57,082 nucleotides of DNA from assembly GCA_018261935.1 (NCBI GenBank), contig JAGTRP010000022.1, positions 1-57,082 on the forward strand, given 5' to 3'. The translations under genes were made by a program, and so were the position numbers. How positions within the stretch are numbered: the stretch's first letter is position 1; each line of letters begins with the position of its first letter. Origin of the DNA: Rhodocyclaceae bacterium (GTDB lineage: Bacteria; Pseudomonadota; Gammaproteobacteria; Burkholderiales; Rhodocyclaceae). Under the pieces are notes generated by a model. That model searched no databases. It had not been told where the DNA came from and worked only from the letters and a program-made list of their open reading frames with translations. This document shows, piece after piece, positions 41,905 to 51,347 of this stretch.

Positions 41905-43794
41905 CTAATCGCGGTGGACGTAGCGCCCCGGCGCCTCCCCGAGGGAATGGATGCCCCGGCCGGGAGCGCCCATCGCCGGTGGCACGACCTTGCCGCTGGA
42001 GCGGTCCGCCAGCCATTTTTCCCAGGCCGGCCACCAGGAGCCCTCGTAGCGGGGGGCGGTGTCCTGCCAGTGGCCGGAGTGGAGGTAGCGGTGCTGGGCG
42101 TCGTGGTGGGTCATCTGGTAGCTGCGGCGGGCACGCCCCGGCTCGCTGATGATGCCGGCGTTGTGGCCGCCGGTGGTGAGGACGAAGGTGACATCGGTGT
42201 CGGTGTAGAGGTGCACCTTGTAGACCGAGCGCCAGGGGGCGATGTGGTCCTTCTCCGTGCCCACCGCGAAGATGGAGGCCCGGATGTCGGTGAGGGCGAT
42301 GCCCTCGCCATTGACCATGTAGCGCCCCTCGGCCAGGTCGTTGTTGAGGAAGAGGCTGCGCAGGTACTCCGAATGCATGCGGAAGGGCAGGCGGGTCGAG
42401 TCGGCGCTCCAGGCCATGAGGTCGAACATGGGTTGGCGCTCCCCCTCCAGGTATTCATCCACCACCCGGGACCAGATGAGATCCTTGGAGCGCAACAGGT
42501 TGAAGGCGGCGGAAAGCTGGTTCTTGTCCAGGTAGCCCTGCTCGGACATCATGTTTTCCAGGAAGGAGAGCTGGGCTTCGTCGATGAAGAGGAGCAGTTC
42601 CCCGGCCTCCTCGAAATCGATCTGGGCAGCCAGGAGGCTGATGGTGGAGAGGCGATGGTCGTTGCTCCGGGCCATGTTGGCGGCTGCCAGGGACAGGAGG
42701 GTGCCGCCCAGGCAGTAGCCCACCGCATGGACCGGGCGCCCGGGCACCACCGTATTGACCACCTGCAAGGCCTCCATGATGCCCATTTCCCGGTAGTCGC
42801 TCATGCCGAATTCGCTCTCCTCCTTGCCGGGATTGATCCACGAAATCATGAACACGGTGTGGCCCTTCTCCACCAGGTAGCGCACCACCGAATTGTTGGG
42901 CGAGAGATCCAGGATGTAGTACTTCATGATCCAGGCCGGCACGATGAGGAGGGGCTCGGCATAGACCTGGTCGGTCTGGGGCGAATACTGGATCAGCTCC
43001 ATCAGGCGGTTGCGGTGGATGACCTTGCCCGGCGTCACCGCCACCGTCTTCCCCGGCTTGTACTGGTCCGCCCCCACGGGCTTCTCCCCGGCCAGGTAGC
43101 GGATGGCGTCCTGGGCGGCATGGGCGGCCCCCTGGGCGAGGTTGGCACCGCCCAGGGTGACGGTGGTCTTCAACACTTCCGGGTTGGTCCAGGGGAAATT
43201 GGAGGGCGAGCAGGTATCCGTCAGCTGGCGGGCGATGAAGGCCAGCAGGTCGCGGTGGTGCTGGCTGACGCCCTGGACGGTGGTGGTGGCCTGCTGCCAC
43301 CATTGCTCCCCGAGCAGGAAGGCCTCCGCATAGATATTGAAGGGCCAGGCCATCCAGCCCTCGGCCCGGAAGCGGGTGTCGCTTTGCCGCAGTTCGGCGC
43401 AGCCCTCATGGCCGGGACGCAGGGCACAGTCGGTGGTGAACTTGACCAGGTGGCCGACCTTCCTGGCGGCGTTGTGGGCCAGCTCCTGCTGCTTGCCCGG
43501 CTGGGTGGCAAGGTGGGTGATCCAGTCGAAATAGGCCAGGGCCAGGGCGGTGGGAGCGACGCCGCCGGTCAGGCGCCCGATCCAGGCATGAAGCTGGCGG
43601 TCCAGCTCCGTGGCGCGCAGCACCGGCCCGATGCGCGGAGCGACGCGTTTGGTGGCGAAGCCGGTGCCCTCCCCCGTGGTCAGGGGCTGGGTATGGGCCG
43701 GCACGCCGGGTTCGGCCGGAATCTGCGGCTCGGGAGGCGGTTCGCCCTGGACCGGCGAGGCTCTTCGGGCGCTGCGGATGGTCTTGTCGTTCAT
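41905..43794 (-). CDS. phaC: Class I polyhydroxyalkanoate synthase
   Basis: A 629-residue enzyme polymerising hydroxyacyl-CoA into storage polyester. The lipase-like box is GYCLGG with the nucleophilic cysteine; the catalytic aspartate region (VGTEKDHIAPWRSVY) and histidine (TTGGHNAGI) are present. Length fits class I synthases (about 560-630). The phaA and phaB genes are not adjacent. ATG 43794 is chosen for the MNDK start. Excess acetyl-CoA from phenol could feed it, which is inference. Confidence 0.95.
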   Translation of the reverse strand: MNDKTIRSARRASPVQGEPPPEPQIPAEPGVPAHTQPLTTGEGTGFATKRVAPRIGPVLRATELDRQLHAWIGRLTGGVAPTALALAYFDWITHLATQPGKQQELAHNAARKVGHLVKFTTDCALRPGHEGCAELRQSDTRFRAEGWMAWPFNIYAEAFLLGEQWWQQATTTVQGVSQHHRDLLAFIARQLTDTCSPSNFPWTNPEVLKTTVTLGGANLAQGAAHAAQDAIRYLAGEKPVGADQYKPGKTVAVTPGKVIHRNRLMELIQYSPQTDQVYAEPLLIVPAWIMKYYILDLSPNNSVVRYLVEKGHTVFMISWINPGKEESEFGMSDYREMGIMEALQVVNTVVPGRPVHAVGYCLGGTLLSLAAANMARSNDHRLSTISLLAAQIDFEEAGELLLFIDEAQLSFLENMMSEQGYLDKNQLSAAFNLLRSKDLIWSRVVDEYLEGERQPMFDLMAWSADSTRLPFRMHSEYLRSLFLNNDLAEGRYMVNGEGIALTDIRASIFAVGTEKDHIAPWRSVYKVHLYTDTDVTFVLTTGGHNAGIISEPGRARRSYQMTHHDAQHRYLHSGHWQDTAPRYEGSWWPAWEKWLADRSSGKVVPPAMGAPGRGIHSLGEAPGRYVHRD

Positions 43795-43863
43795 GACCAA
43801 CTCCTGACTGCAAAAAACCAGGACGATTCTGCAAAGCCCATGCCCGGGGCCGAGGCCGCCGCC

Positions 43864-44793
43864 TCAAGGCTGCCGGTGCTGCTCCCTGCCGGCGTACAGG
43901 GACGCCACCTGGTCGCCGTAGCCGTTGAACGGCAAGGTCCGGCGCCGGGAAAAGCTGCCGACACGCCGCTCCCAGGCCTGGCCCCGCCCTTCCGGGTCCA
44001 CGTTGGCGTAGAAGCCGTATTGCCCGCCGCTGGCCCGCATCCAGGTGGTGACAGGCTCCTGTTCCACGAAGCGGATGCGGACGATGGACTTGGCGCTCTT
44101 GAAACCGTATTTCCACGGCACCACGAGGCGCACCGGTGCACCGTTCTGGTTGGGCAGAACCTCGCCGTAGAGCCCGAAGGCCAGGAGGGTGAGAGGATGC
44201 CGGGCTTCATCCAGGCGCAGCGCCTCCACATAGGGCCAGGCCAGCAGCCGGGAACGCTGGCCGGGCATCCGGGCGGGGTCGTAAAGGGTGGTGAATTCCA
44301 CGAACCGGGCGCTGCCCAGGGGCTCCACCCGCTTGATGAGCTCGGCCAGGGAGTAGCCCGCCCAGGGAATGACCATGGACCAACCTTCCACGCAGCGCAG
44401 CCGGTACACCCGCTCCTCCGGGGGCGCCAGCTTCAGGAGGGTGTCGATATCGTAGGTCGCCGGCCGCTTCACCAGGCCCTCCACCGCCACGGTCCAGGGC
44501 CGGGTCCGCAGACTGCCGGCGCGGCGGGCTGGGTCCTCCTTGCCGGTGCCGAATTCGTAAAAATTGTTGTAGCCGGTGACGAGCTTCAAGGGCGTCCGGG
44601 CCTCGTCGGTCCCGAAGGGCCCCGGGTGCAGGCCGGGAAGGCCGTCCGCGGCACCGGCGCGGCTGGGCCGGAGGCCCAGGCTCGTGGCCGCCGCCAGGGC
44701 GAGGGTCGCGGCCACGAACTCCCGGCGGGAGCGGCAGATGCCGGGCGGGGTGATTTCCGACGGGGGGATGTCCGGGGGGCGCTTGATCAGCAT
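43864..44793 (-). CDS. msrP: MsrP (YedY) methionine-sulfoxide reductase catalytic subunit
   Basis: A 309-residue periplasmic molybdopterin protein. A twin-arginine signal ([19 protein letters not shown]) precedes the mature part; the molybdenum-ligating cysteine is in [15 protein letters not shown]. Length fits MsrP (about 310-335). The membrane heme partner msrQ, normally adjacent, is absent here; it may lie elsewhere. It repairs oxidised methionine in envelope proteins. Confidence 0.94.
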   Translation of the reverse strand: MLIKRPPDIPPSEITPPGICRSRREFVAATLALAAATSLGLRPSRAGAADGLPGLHPGPFGTDEARTPLKLVTGYNNFYEFGTGKEDPARRAGSLRTRPWTVAVEGLVKRPATYDIDTLLKLAPPEERVYRLRCVEGWSMVIPWAGYSLAELIKRVEPLGSARFVEFTTLYDPARMPGQRSRLLAWPYVEALRLDEARHPLTLLAFGLYGEVLPNQNGAPVRLVVPWKYGFKSAKSIVRIRFVEQEPVTTWMRASGGQYGFYANVDPEGRGQAWERRVGSFSRRRTLPFNGYGDQVASLYAGREQHRQP

Positions 44794-44998
44794 GGCGGTC
44801 TCCTGGGATGGGTGCCTACTCATCTTAGAAGCGATCACCGATCCCTGGGCTCCGGGAATATCCCCAAATATACCCGTCACATTCGGATACAGCGCCTTAC
44901 AAAACTGCTGACATCGTCAGTCGAGCCCAGGCGTTATTCGCCCCAAGGCCCGGGAATATTCCGAGCCGAAAACCCACCGAGCCCCAAGGAGACGCAAA

Positions 44999-45193
44999 AT
45001 GCTGAAGAAGATCATCGCCCTCGCCATCGCCACCGGTTTCGCCACCGCTTCCTTCGCCGCCTCCACTGCGCCGGCGGGCACGGCCGCCCCCGCGGCGACG
45101 GAGAAGAAGGTGCAGGCCAGCAAGACCAACCATCACCACCGGGCCAGCGCCCGGGTGATGAAGGTGAAGCACCGCGGCGCCGCCACCAAGTAA
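44999..45193 (+). CDS. Small secreted basic protein
   Basis: A 64-residue protein: signal peptide MLKKIIALAIATGFATASFAA, then an Ala/Pro/Thr segment and a basic tail KTNHHHRASARVMKVKHRGAATK. It resembles acid-shock-like small periplasmic proteins in layout only. A GGAGACG site precedes the ATG and a strong terminator follows, so it is a genuine single-gene unit. Confidence 0.75.
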   Translation: MLKKIIALAIATGFATASFAASTAPAGTAAPAATEKKVQASKTNHHHRASARVMKVKHRGAATK

Positions 45194-45215
45194 GCCGTCT
45201 CGCCGAAAAGCCCCA

Positions 45216-45246
45216 AGCCCCCGCGGCGCGAACCCGGGGGCTTTTT
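45216..45246 (+). terminator. Rho-independent terminator
   Basis: Stem GCCCCCG / CGGGGGC (45217-45223 with 45235-45241) followed by TTTTT, 23 bp after the stop of the small secreted protein gene. The A-rich left flank gives some function for the convergent pirin gene as well. Confidence 0.85.
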
Positions 45247-45253
45247 CATGGCC

Positions 45254-46111
45254 TCAGGCCAGGCGCCCGCTCTGGTAGTCGTGGATGGCCTCTTCGATCT
45301 CTTCCCGGGTGTTCATGACGAAAGGGCCGTATTGGGCGATGGGCTCCCCCAGGGGACGGGCGGCGAGGACCAGGAAGGCCGCTTCCCCGCCGCCGGCCCG
45401 CACCTCGATGGTATCTCCGGCCCCCAACACCCCTGCGGTCTGGGGCTCCAGGCGCTGTTCCCCACCCGCCGGCCCGATCTCCACCGCGCCCTCGTAGGGA
45501 TAGACGAAGGCATTGTGCCCCTCCCCTACCGGCTGGACGAAGCGGCCGCCGGCGGGCAGGCGCACATCCATGAACAGGGGATCGGTGGAGAGGCCCCGGA
45601 TCGGCCCGGCCACCGCCTCCCCGTCCACCGCTGCCGTACCGGCGATGACCTTCACCCGGCCGCCCCCCGGCAAGTCGGCGGCGGGGATTTCCTCCGGCTG
45701 GATGTCCCGGTAGGCGGCGGGCTTCATCTTCTCCCGGGCCGGCAGGTTCACCCAGAGCTGGAAGCCCCGCATGCGCCCGCTTTCCTGCTGGGGCATCTCG
45801 GAATGGACGATGCCCCGCCCGGCGGTCATCCACTGGGCGCCCCCCGCCCTCAGGTCGCCCCGGTGGCCGAGGTGGTCCTGGTGGAGCATGTGGCCGTCCA
45901 GCATGTAGGTGACGGTCTCGAAGCCCCGGTGGGGGTGGTCCGGGAAGCCGGCGACGTAGTCGTCGGGGTTCTCCGAGGAGAACTCGTCCAGCATCAGGAA
46001 GGGGTCGAGGCGCAGCCCCGGCCCCTGCCCGAGGCTGCGGCGCAGCTTCACCCCGCCCCCGTCGGAGGTGGGGATGGAGCGGATGATGTGAAGCAGTGGG
46101 CGGGTGGTCAT
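45254..46111 (-). CDS. Pirin-family protein
   Basis: A 285-residue bicupin. The metal-binding first cupin has FPDHPHRGFETVTYML and HQDHLG followed by MTAGRGIVHSEMP, the pirin signature. Relatives act as quercetinase-like dioxygenases or regulators. It starts 30 bp after the azoreductase stop, so the two may be co-transcribed as quinone/flavonoid-related oxidoreductases under the divergent LysR regulator. Confidence 0.93.
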   Translation of the reverse strand: MTTRPLLHIIRSIPTSDGGGVKLRRSLGQGPGLRLDPFLMLDEFSSENPDDYVAGFPDHPHRGFETVTYMLDGHMLHQDHLGHRGDLRAGGAQWMTAGRGIVHSEMPQQESGRMRGFQLWVNLPAREKMKPAAYRDIQPEEIPAADLPGGGRVKVIAGTAAVDGEAVAGPIRGLSTDPLFMDVRLPAGGRFVQPVGEGHNAFVYPYEGAVEIGPAGGEQRLEPQTAGVLGAGDTIEVRAGGGEAAFLVLAARPLGEPIAQYGPFVMNTREEIEEAIHDYQSGRLA

Positions 46112-46141
46112 GATGAACTCCTTGAATGAAGCCAGGAGGAA

Positions 46142-46744
46142 TTAGGCCGCCAGTTCCTCCAGGCGTTGCTTGGCGTCGGCCAGGGCGCTCTCCTTGCTGG
46201 GCTCGCCCATGTTGAGGCCTTCCGCGTAGATGAATTCCACGTCGGCGATACCCAGGAAGCCCAGGAAGTCGCGCACGTAGCCGGTCTGGCTGTCCAGGGG
46301 GGTGCCGGCGTAGCGGCCGCCCCGGGTGGCGAGGACATAGACTTTCTTGCCGGACAGGAGCCCCTGGGGACCGCTCTCGGTATAGCGGAAAGTGACGCCG
46401 GCCCGGGCGATGTGGTCGAAATAGGCCTTCAGGGTGGACGGAACGCCGAAGTTGTACATGGGAATTCCCAGGACGATCACTTCCGCCGCCTTCACCTCCT
46501 CGATCAGGGCATCCGACAGGGCGACGGCAGCCTGCTGCGCGGGCGTACGGTCCGCCGGCTGGGCGATGAAGGCCAGGAAACGCTCGGCGTCCAGGTGGGG
46601 CACCGGGTCCTTGGCGAGGTCACGGACGACCACCTGGCCGCCGGGGTTGCGGACCCGCCAGGCGGCGACGAACTGGTCCGCCAACTGGCTGGACTGGCCG
46701 TTGGCGGAAAACAGGCTGGCGTTGATCTGGAGCAGTTTCTTCAT
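46142..46744 (-). CDS. azoR: FMN-dependent NADH:quinone reductase / azoreductase
   Basis: A 200-residue flavodoxin-fold enzyme. The family motifs are IVLGIPMYNFGVPSTLKAYFDHI (FMN loop) and VLATRGGRY. Length matches AzoR (about 200). It reduces quinones and azo compounds. RBS AAGGAGG precedes ATG 46744. A LysR gene is divergent, separated by about 100 bp, the usual arrangement for control of quinone-responsive reductases. Confidence 0.94.
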   Translation of the reverse strand: MKKLLQINASLFSANGQSSQLADQFVAAWRVRNPGGQVVVRDLAKDPVPHLDAERFLAFIAQPADRTPAQQAAVALSDALIEEVKAAEVIVLGIPMYNFGVPSTLKAYFDHIARAGVTFRYTESGPQGLLSGKKVYVLATRGGRYAGTPLDSQTGYVRDFLGFLGIADVEFIYAEGLNMGEPSKESALADAKQRLEELAA

Positions 46745-46804
46745 GGGGACCTCCTTATTGAACATGACCCCATTTAACTATTTATCCAGGCGATAAAAAA
46801 GCAC

Positions 46805-46827
46805 AATATATCGGTCAAATATATCGG
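46805..46827. promoter_or_regulatory. Direct-repeat operator in the azoR/lysR gap
   Basis: AATATATCGG occurs twice (46805-46814 and 46818-46827), offset by 13 bp, in the short divergent gap. The second copy abuts the first possible LysR ATG (46828), which favours the later start at 46849. A regulator-binding role is inferred. Confidence 0.45.
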
Positions 46828-46848
46828 ATGGATCGATCAATTCCCGAC

Positions 46849-47772
46849 ATGCCCCATATCAGCCTGGAACAATGGCGCGCCCTGCTGGCGGTGGTGGACG
46901 CCGGCGGCTATGCCCAGGCGGCCCAGCAATTGCACAAGAGCCAGTCGGCCCTGACCTACGCCGTCCAGAAGATCGAGTCCCTCCTCGGGGTCAAGGCCTT
47001 CCAGATCCAGGGGCGCAAGGCAGTCCTCACCCCCACCGGGCAGATGCTCTACCGCCGGGCCCTGGCCCTGGTAAACGAGGCCAAGGACCTGGAGCGGGCG
47101 GCCCATACCCTGTCGGCGGGCTGGGAAGCGGAAATCCATCTGGTGGTGGAGATCCTCTTCCCGCCCCGCCTGCTCCTGGGCAGCCTCCACCGCTTCGGCG
47201 AGGAAAGCCCCCGCACCCGCATCGAGGTGGTGGAGTCGGTCCTCGGGGGAGCCCCGGAACGCCTGCTGCAGGGCCAGACGGACCTCGCCATCTCGCCGAC
47301 CATGCCCCCCGGCTTCCTGGGGGACCCTCTGATGCTCATGCCCATGGTGGCGGTGGCCCACCCGGACCACCCTCTCTTTCGCCTCGGCCGGGAACTCTCC
47401 GACCGGGACCTGCGGGCCTACCGCCACCTGGTGGTGCGGGATTCCGGCGCCAAGCGGGACCGCCGGGCGGTTTCGGTGGACGTGGAGCAGCGCTGGACCT
47501 TCAGCCACCTGTCCACCTCCATCGAGGCCATGCGCCAGGGCTACGGCTTCGCCTGGCTGCCCGAGGAACACATCCGAGAAGAGCTGGCGGCCGGCACCCT
47601 CAAGCCCCTGCCCCTGCGGGAAGGGCAGGAACGCCGGGTGCAGCTCTATCTCATCCTGGGGTCGCCGGACTTCGCCGGCCCCGGGGTGCGGCGCCTGGCC
47701 GAGATTATTCGGGAAGAGGTAGCGGCCGAGTGCCCAAGACGAGCCGGTAGAACAGCCCCGCCGCCAGGGTGA
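46849..47772 (+). CDS. LysR-family regulator
   Basis: A protein of about 307 residues (314 from ATG 46828). The helix-turn-helix is ISLEQWRALLAVVDAGGYAQAAQQLHKSQSALTYAVQKIESLLG. The effector domain follows without marked features. It is divergent from azoR and probably controls it together with the pirin gene. Its 3' end overlaps the convergent MFS gene by 68 bp. Confidence 0.92.
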   Translation: MPHISLEQWRALLAVVDAGGYAQAAQQLHKSQSALTYAVQKIESLLGVKAFQIQGRKAVLTPTGQMLYRRALALVNEAKDLERAAHTLSAGWEAEIHLVVEILFPPRLLLGSLHRFGEESPRTRIEVVESVLGGAPERLLQGQTDLAISPTMPPGFLGDPLMLMPMVAVAHPDHPLFRLGRELSDRDLRAYRHLVVRDSGAKRDRRAVSVDVEQRWTFSHLSTSIEAMRQGYGFAWLPEEHIREELAAGTLKPLPLREGQERRVQLYLILGSPDFAGPGVRRLAEIIREEVAAECPRRAGRTAPPPG

Positions 47773-48916
47773 TGAGGCCGCAGACGACCAAGGTGGCGCG
47801 GATGCCCAGGCCGTGGGCGACGCTGCCGATGGTGAAACTGCCGAGGGGGCCGATGCCCAGGAAGGCCATGGAGAAAATGGCCATCACCCGGCCCCGGAAG
47901 TCGTTGTCCACCCAGGTCTGGATGAGGGTATTGCTGCCGGCGATGGTGACGATGACCGCGAAGCCCAGGACCATGACCACCGGGAAGGCCAGCCATAGCC
48001 AGGGGGTGACGGCAAAGAGGGCGAGGGCCGCGCCGATGGCCGGCGCCGCCCGCCCCACCCGGTGGGCGAGACCCCCGGTATCGGCCCGGGAGGCGAGATA
48101 GAGGCTGGCCAGCAGGGAGCCGCCCCCGGCGCTGGCGATGAGGGCGCCGTAGGTGCGGGCATCGCCGCCGAAAATCTCCCGGGCGAAGAGGGGCATCATC
48201 ACCGCATAGGGGGTGGCGAAGAAGCTTATGCAGGCCACCAGCAGCAGGGAACGGCGGATCTGGCGGTGGGCGAGGACATAGCGAAAGCCTTCCCGTAGCG
48301 CGTCCAGGGCCCCGGCTCCCTGGCCCGTCCGGGGCGCGATGCGGATGGCTGAGAGGGCGAGCAGCACCGCCAGGTAGGAGGCGGCGTTGAGGACGAAGCA
48401 CACCACCTCCCCCACCAAGGCCACCACCAGACCGGCCAGGGCCGGGCCGACGAAGCGGGTGGCGTTCATCAGGAAGGAATTGAGGGCGATGGCGTTGGGC
48501 AGGTCGCCGGGATCATCCACCAGCTGGACCGTGATGGCCTGGCGGGCCGGCACGTCCATGGCGTTGATGCAGCCGAGGAAAAAGGCGAGCAGGATGAGGA
48601 GCCCCGGCGTCACCCACTCCAGCCAGGCCAGGACGGCCAGGGCCACGGCCTGGACCATGGCCAGGGACTGGGTGGCCATGAGCAGCCGGCGGCGGTCGAA
48701 GCGGTCCACCCAAACCCCGTTGATGGCGGCGAAGAGGAGGATGGGGATCTGACTGGCGAAGCCCACGGTGCCCAGCACGAAGGCCGAGTTGGAAAGCCGG
48801 TAGGCGAGCCAGATCATGGCGATCTGCTGCATCCAGGTGCCGGCCAGGGAAACCAGCTGGCCGATGAAATAGAGCCGGTAGTTGCGGGAATTGAGGGCGC
48901 GGAGAAGGGGCGGCAC
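47705..48916 (-). CDS. MFS transporter (EntS-like)
   Basis: A 403-residue permease with about 11-12 hydrophobic segments. It carries the MFS cytoplasmic motif (NGVWVDRFDRRRLLMATQS) after the second helix and the RQAITVQLVDDPGDLPNAIALNS segment typical of the enterobactin-exporter EntS branch. It likely exports a small molecule; no siderophore genes are near. Its 3' end overlaps the LysR gene. Confidence 0.92.
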   Translation of the reverse strand: MPPLLRALNSRNYRLYFIGQLVSLAGTWMQQIAMIWLAYRLSNSAFVLGTVGFASQIPILLFAAINGVWVDRFDRRRLLMATQSLAMVQAVALAVLAWLEWVTPGLLILLAFFLGCINAMDVPARQAITVQLVDDPGDLPNAIALNSFLMNATRFVGPALAGLVVALVGEVVCFVLNAASYLAVLLALSAIRIAPRTGQGAGALDALREGFRYVLAHRQIRRSLLLVACISFFATPYAVMMPLFAREIFGGDARTYGALIASAGGGSLLASLYLASRADTGGLAHRVGRAAPAIGAALALFAVTPWLWLAFPVVMVLGFAVIVTIAGSNTLIQTWVDNDFRGRVMAIFSMAFLGIGPLGSFTIGSVAHGLGIRATLVVCGLITLAAGLFYRLVLGTRPLPLPE

Positions 48917-49218
48917 GGGGAGAACCTCGGGAGGCTCCCAGTATAACCGGAGGGCCGGGGAGCCGCGCCGTCCCGCGGGGGGCTCGGGGCTTCAGTCCCG
49001 GCCTGATGCGGGCGCTGGGTTCCGTTGATAATTAATGGTTCTTGAGGCTGACCATGGGCGCGGGTGTCTACCGAGTACGCCGTCGAAGGTCTGCTTCAAA
49101 TCTTCGCGCAAAGACCGAGTTCGACCCAAAGTCGCCCTTCCGCCTTCTCCCAAGCGGCCCCATTTTTTGAGGTGTAGCGGGCGTCAGTGCAACGTGAGCG
49201 AGGGAGAAACTGGTCTGG
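48917..49218. other. Intergenic region without evident gene
   Basis: About 300 bp between the MFS start and a lipoprotein gene. Composition changes here from GC-rich to a lower-GC block. I see no convincing ORF, terminator with T-run, or repeat; an A/T-rich promoter-like element lies near 49025-49040. Confidence 0.5.
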
Positions 49219-49833
49219 TTATTTGCTCGTAGCCGTTCCAATCAGCTCGCCGAACATTCTCAGGGACAACTTGCCCAAAGCGGCCGCCGGAATCGGATGA
49301 AGTCTGCCATTTTCCGAATGATAGTAATTTGTGCCATCGCCAGTACCGGCAATGACGATAAAATAGCGAGCACCTGAGGGCACGGCTACCGTACTGCCAA
49401 GCGCACCGCCCCAGAAGTTCCCTCGTTCTTGCAGATCCTTGACGCTCATGCGCCCGATCTGCCGGTAGCTACCATCAAGGAAGATAAAGTCCGGCAGCAG
49501 GGCCGTCGCCTTGGGTAGGAAATCGGTGGACAGGTAGCTCTTGATTTGGATCGCCGTGGCCGAGAAACCGTCGGGTATGCTAAACGCCGCAAAATGCTCG
49601 CGGCGACCGGGTGAGAACTGGTAGGTCGCGTCGGCTGAGGTTATGTTGAATACGAATTCCTGCCCCACGGGCAAACGGCGAAACTCGAATTCGTCGATCC
49701 TAGCGCAACAGGCATTCGTCGGCGCGACGTAATCGCGGGCCAAGGGTTCGCTGCTGCAGGCGGTAAGCAGCCACAAGGGGATCAGCAAGCTGACCGGCCG
49801 CCACCGGCCGCCTAAATTACGCCATGTTCCCAT
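49219..49833 (-). CDS. Hypothetical lipoprotein (MalM-like)
   Basis: A 204-residue exported protein with lipobox LLTACSS. The mature domain includes FEFRRLPVGQEFVFNITSADATYQFSPGRREHFAAFSIPDG, resembling the MalM-type periplasmic beta domain. This relation is tentative. It lies 15 bp after another lipoprotein gene and is probably co-transcribed with it. GC is lower than in neighbouring operons, suggesting acquisition. Confidence 0.7.
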   Translation of the reverse strand: MGTWRNLGGRWRPVSLLIPLWLLTACSSEPLARDYVAPTNACCARIDEFEFRRLPVGQEFVFNITSADATYQFSPGRREHFAAFSIPDGFSATAIQIKSYLSTDFLPKATALLPDFIFLDGSYRQIGRMSVKDLQERGNFWGGALGSTVAVPSGARYFIVIAGTGDGTNYYHSENGRLHPIPAAALGKLSLRMFGELIGTATSK

Positions 49834-49848
49834 GCTGGTGCTCCCTCT

Positions 49849-50328
49849 CTACTGTTCGATCCGCTTGCCCGTATCGGACTCTTCAAGCCAAACGGCATTT
49901 TCTTCGGCGCTCAGCTTCCCTTTGACAACATAGGTCTTATTTCCCTCGAGCGTGACTTTGATCGTCCGTTCAGCCTCATAGACGGTACTCGAATTCAGGA
50001 TCTCCTGGATCGGAGCACCGTACCCGATCTTAGCGAGCAGCTTGAGCTGGTGAAGTCCCGCGGGAACCTGCCGCGAGTATTGCGACGTGGCCAAGGAGAA
50101 TCCTTTCCCCGAGTTTTGTTGTCGCGTCTTGAACAACACGTTGTCGATCCGACTCCCATCGATTTCGCCAAGGTAATAAAACTGCGCTCGATTGCGCGTT
50201 TCCGATATCGCCGAATCGCTGACCGTGGCGATTGGCCCCGAATAATTTTCCGGTATCGCCGGCGCTGTCACGCAGCCCGAACAAACCGCAACCAGAGTCA
50301 GCAAGAAAGGAAGAAGCAGCCTTTTCAA
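49849..50328 (-). CDS. Hypothetical lipoprotein
   Basis: A 159-residue protein with signal and lipobox (LVAVCSGCVT). The remainder has IDGSRIDNVLFKTRQQ and KVTLEGNKTYVVKGKLS, a pattern seen in small envelope proteins of unknown function. It is the upstream gene of a two-gene lipoprotein operon. An inverted repeat GATGAT-N6-ATCATC (50363-50380) lies just before it, possibly an operator. Confidence 0.68.
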   Translation of the reverse strand: MKRLLLPFLLTLVAVCSGCVTAPAIPENYSGPIATVSDSAISETRNRAQFYYLGEIDGSRIDNVLFKTRQQNSGKGFSLATSQYSRQVPAGLHQLKLLAKIGYGAPIQEILNSSTVYEAERTIKVTLEGNKTYVVKGKLSAEENAVWLEESDTGKRIEQ

Positions 50329-50487
50329 ATCACCTCCCAGTAAAACTATGTTTGCTTAGACGGATGATCAATTAATCATCATCCAAAATTATGCCTTATA
50401 TATGAGACCAGCGTCATCGAAGGGGTGTTGAACGGCTGCTTGGCGCACCGATTGTCGAGCGACCGGTTATGGCCGCTATCAGCCGGA

Positions 50488-51009
50488 TCATGGGGCTATC
50501 GGATGGGTTACCCGTTTCTTGCGCAAGGCGAGATTCATGCTGCTTGGGATCATTCCCAAGTAGCCATGCTGCAACCCAACCGAGCGCCACTGAATGGATT
50601 CCTTTCCGATCCGAATTTCTGCGCTATCGGTATCGCCGGCTTCATTCCAGCTATGTTGATACCTCACCACGGCAGTATCTCCCTTGAGGATGCCGCTAAA
50701 ATCGCCGCTGATACTTCTGAAGCCCTGGCAGTAGAGATGATGCACATCCTCGCCAAATAGCCGATAAGACCAGAACTCGAAACGCCCTGTCACTGTGTTC
50801 CCTTGAATCTTCACAGTTACCTCACCTACCGGGTACTTGTATGGTGTGTTCGTGGTGCATAGATCTTTTTCGGACGTTACCGGCCCGGGGTCAAAGGCTT
50901 TGGGGCATTTACCGCACACCTCTTCCTTCTGGTAGAAGACCTCGTCGCTGGCATGGGCAATACCGGACATGGCAAGAACCGCATAGAGAAATAAGGGATG
51001 GGTTCTCAT
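50488..51009 (-). CDS. Hypothetical secreted protein
   Basis: A 173-residue exported protein: signal peptide MRTHPLFLYAVLAMSGIAHAS; mature part with four cysteines (CGKCP, DLCTT, LYCQG) and a beta-rich domain VGEVTVKIQGNTVTGRFEFWSYRLF. No family is recognised. Lower GC than the flanking metabolic genes. Start 51009 gives the best signal peptide; longer starts add unrelated residues. Confidence 0.65.
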   Translation of the reverse strand: MRTHPLFLYAVLAMSGIAHASDEVFYQKEEVCGKCPKAFDPGPVTSEKDLCTTNTPYKYPVGEVTVKIQGNTVTGRFEFWSYRLFGEDVHHLYCQGFRSISGDFSGILKGDTAVVRYQHSWNEAGDTDSAEIRIGKESIQWRSVGLQHGYLGMIPSSMNLALRKKRVTHPIAP

Positions 51010-51347
51010 CCTCGACTGACGATGCCTCAAAGAAACGCTGTGCATCAGCGCATCGTGCACCAAGTCAAATGGCATAGCAACCGGGAAGCTCGGGCATTGG
51101 CTGAACTGAAACGCCCCCCTTCCATCACTACCTTCAGAAAGCAGTCATCATCAGCAGGATCGCGTCACCGTAGCCGATTGACCTCGGCACGAGCGTCAAC
51201 TTGTCCGGAATCCGCCGCCTGAAACACGGAACGGCAGCGCCGGGCCGGACACAAAGCCTTATACGGCCAATGGCCCGCCGCTCCCCGGGAGGCCGGCCCC
51301 ATCCTGTCCCGGCGCCCAGGCCGGCCGTAGTCCCACGGACCACCGCC
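51010..51347. other. Divergent intergenic region
   Basis: About 340 bp between the minus-strand secreted protein and the phosphoketolase gene. GC content rises across it. No convincing gene or RNA was seen; it should contain both promoters. Confidence 0.45.
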
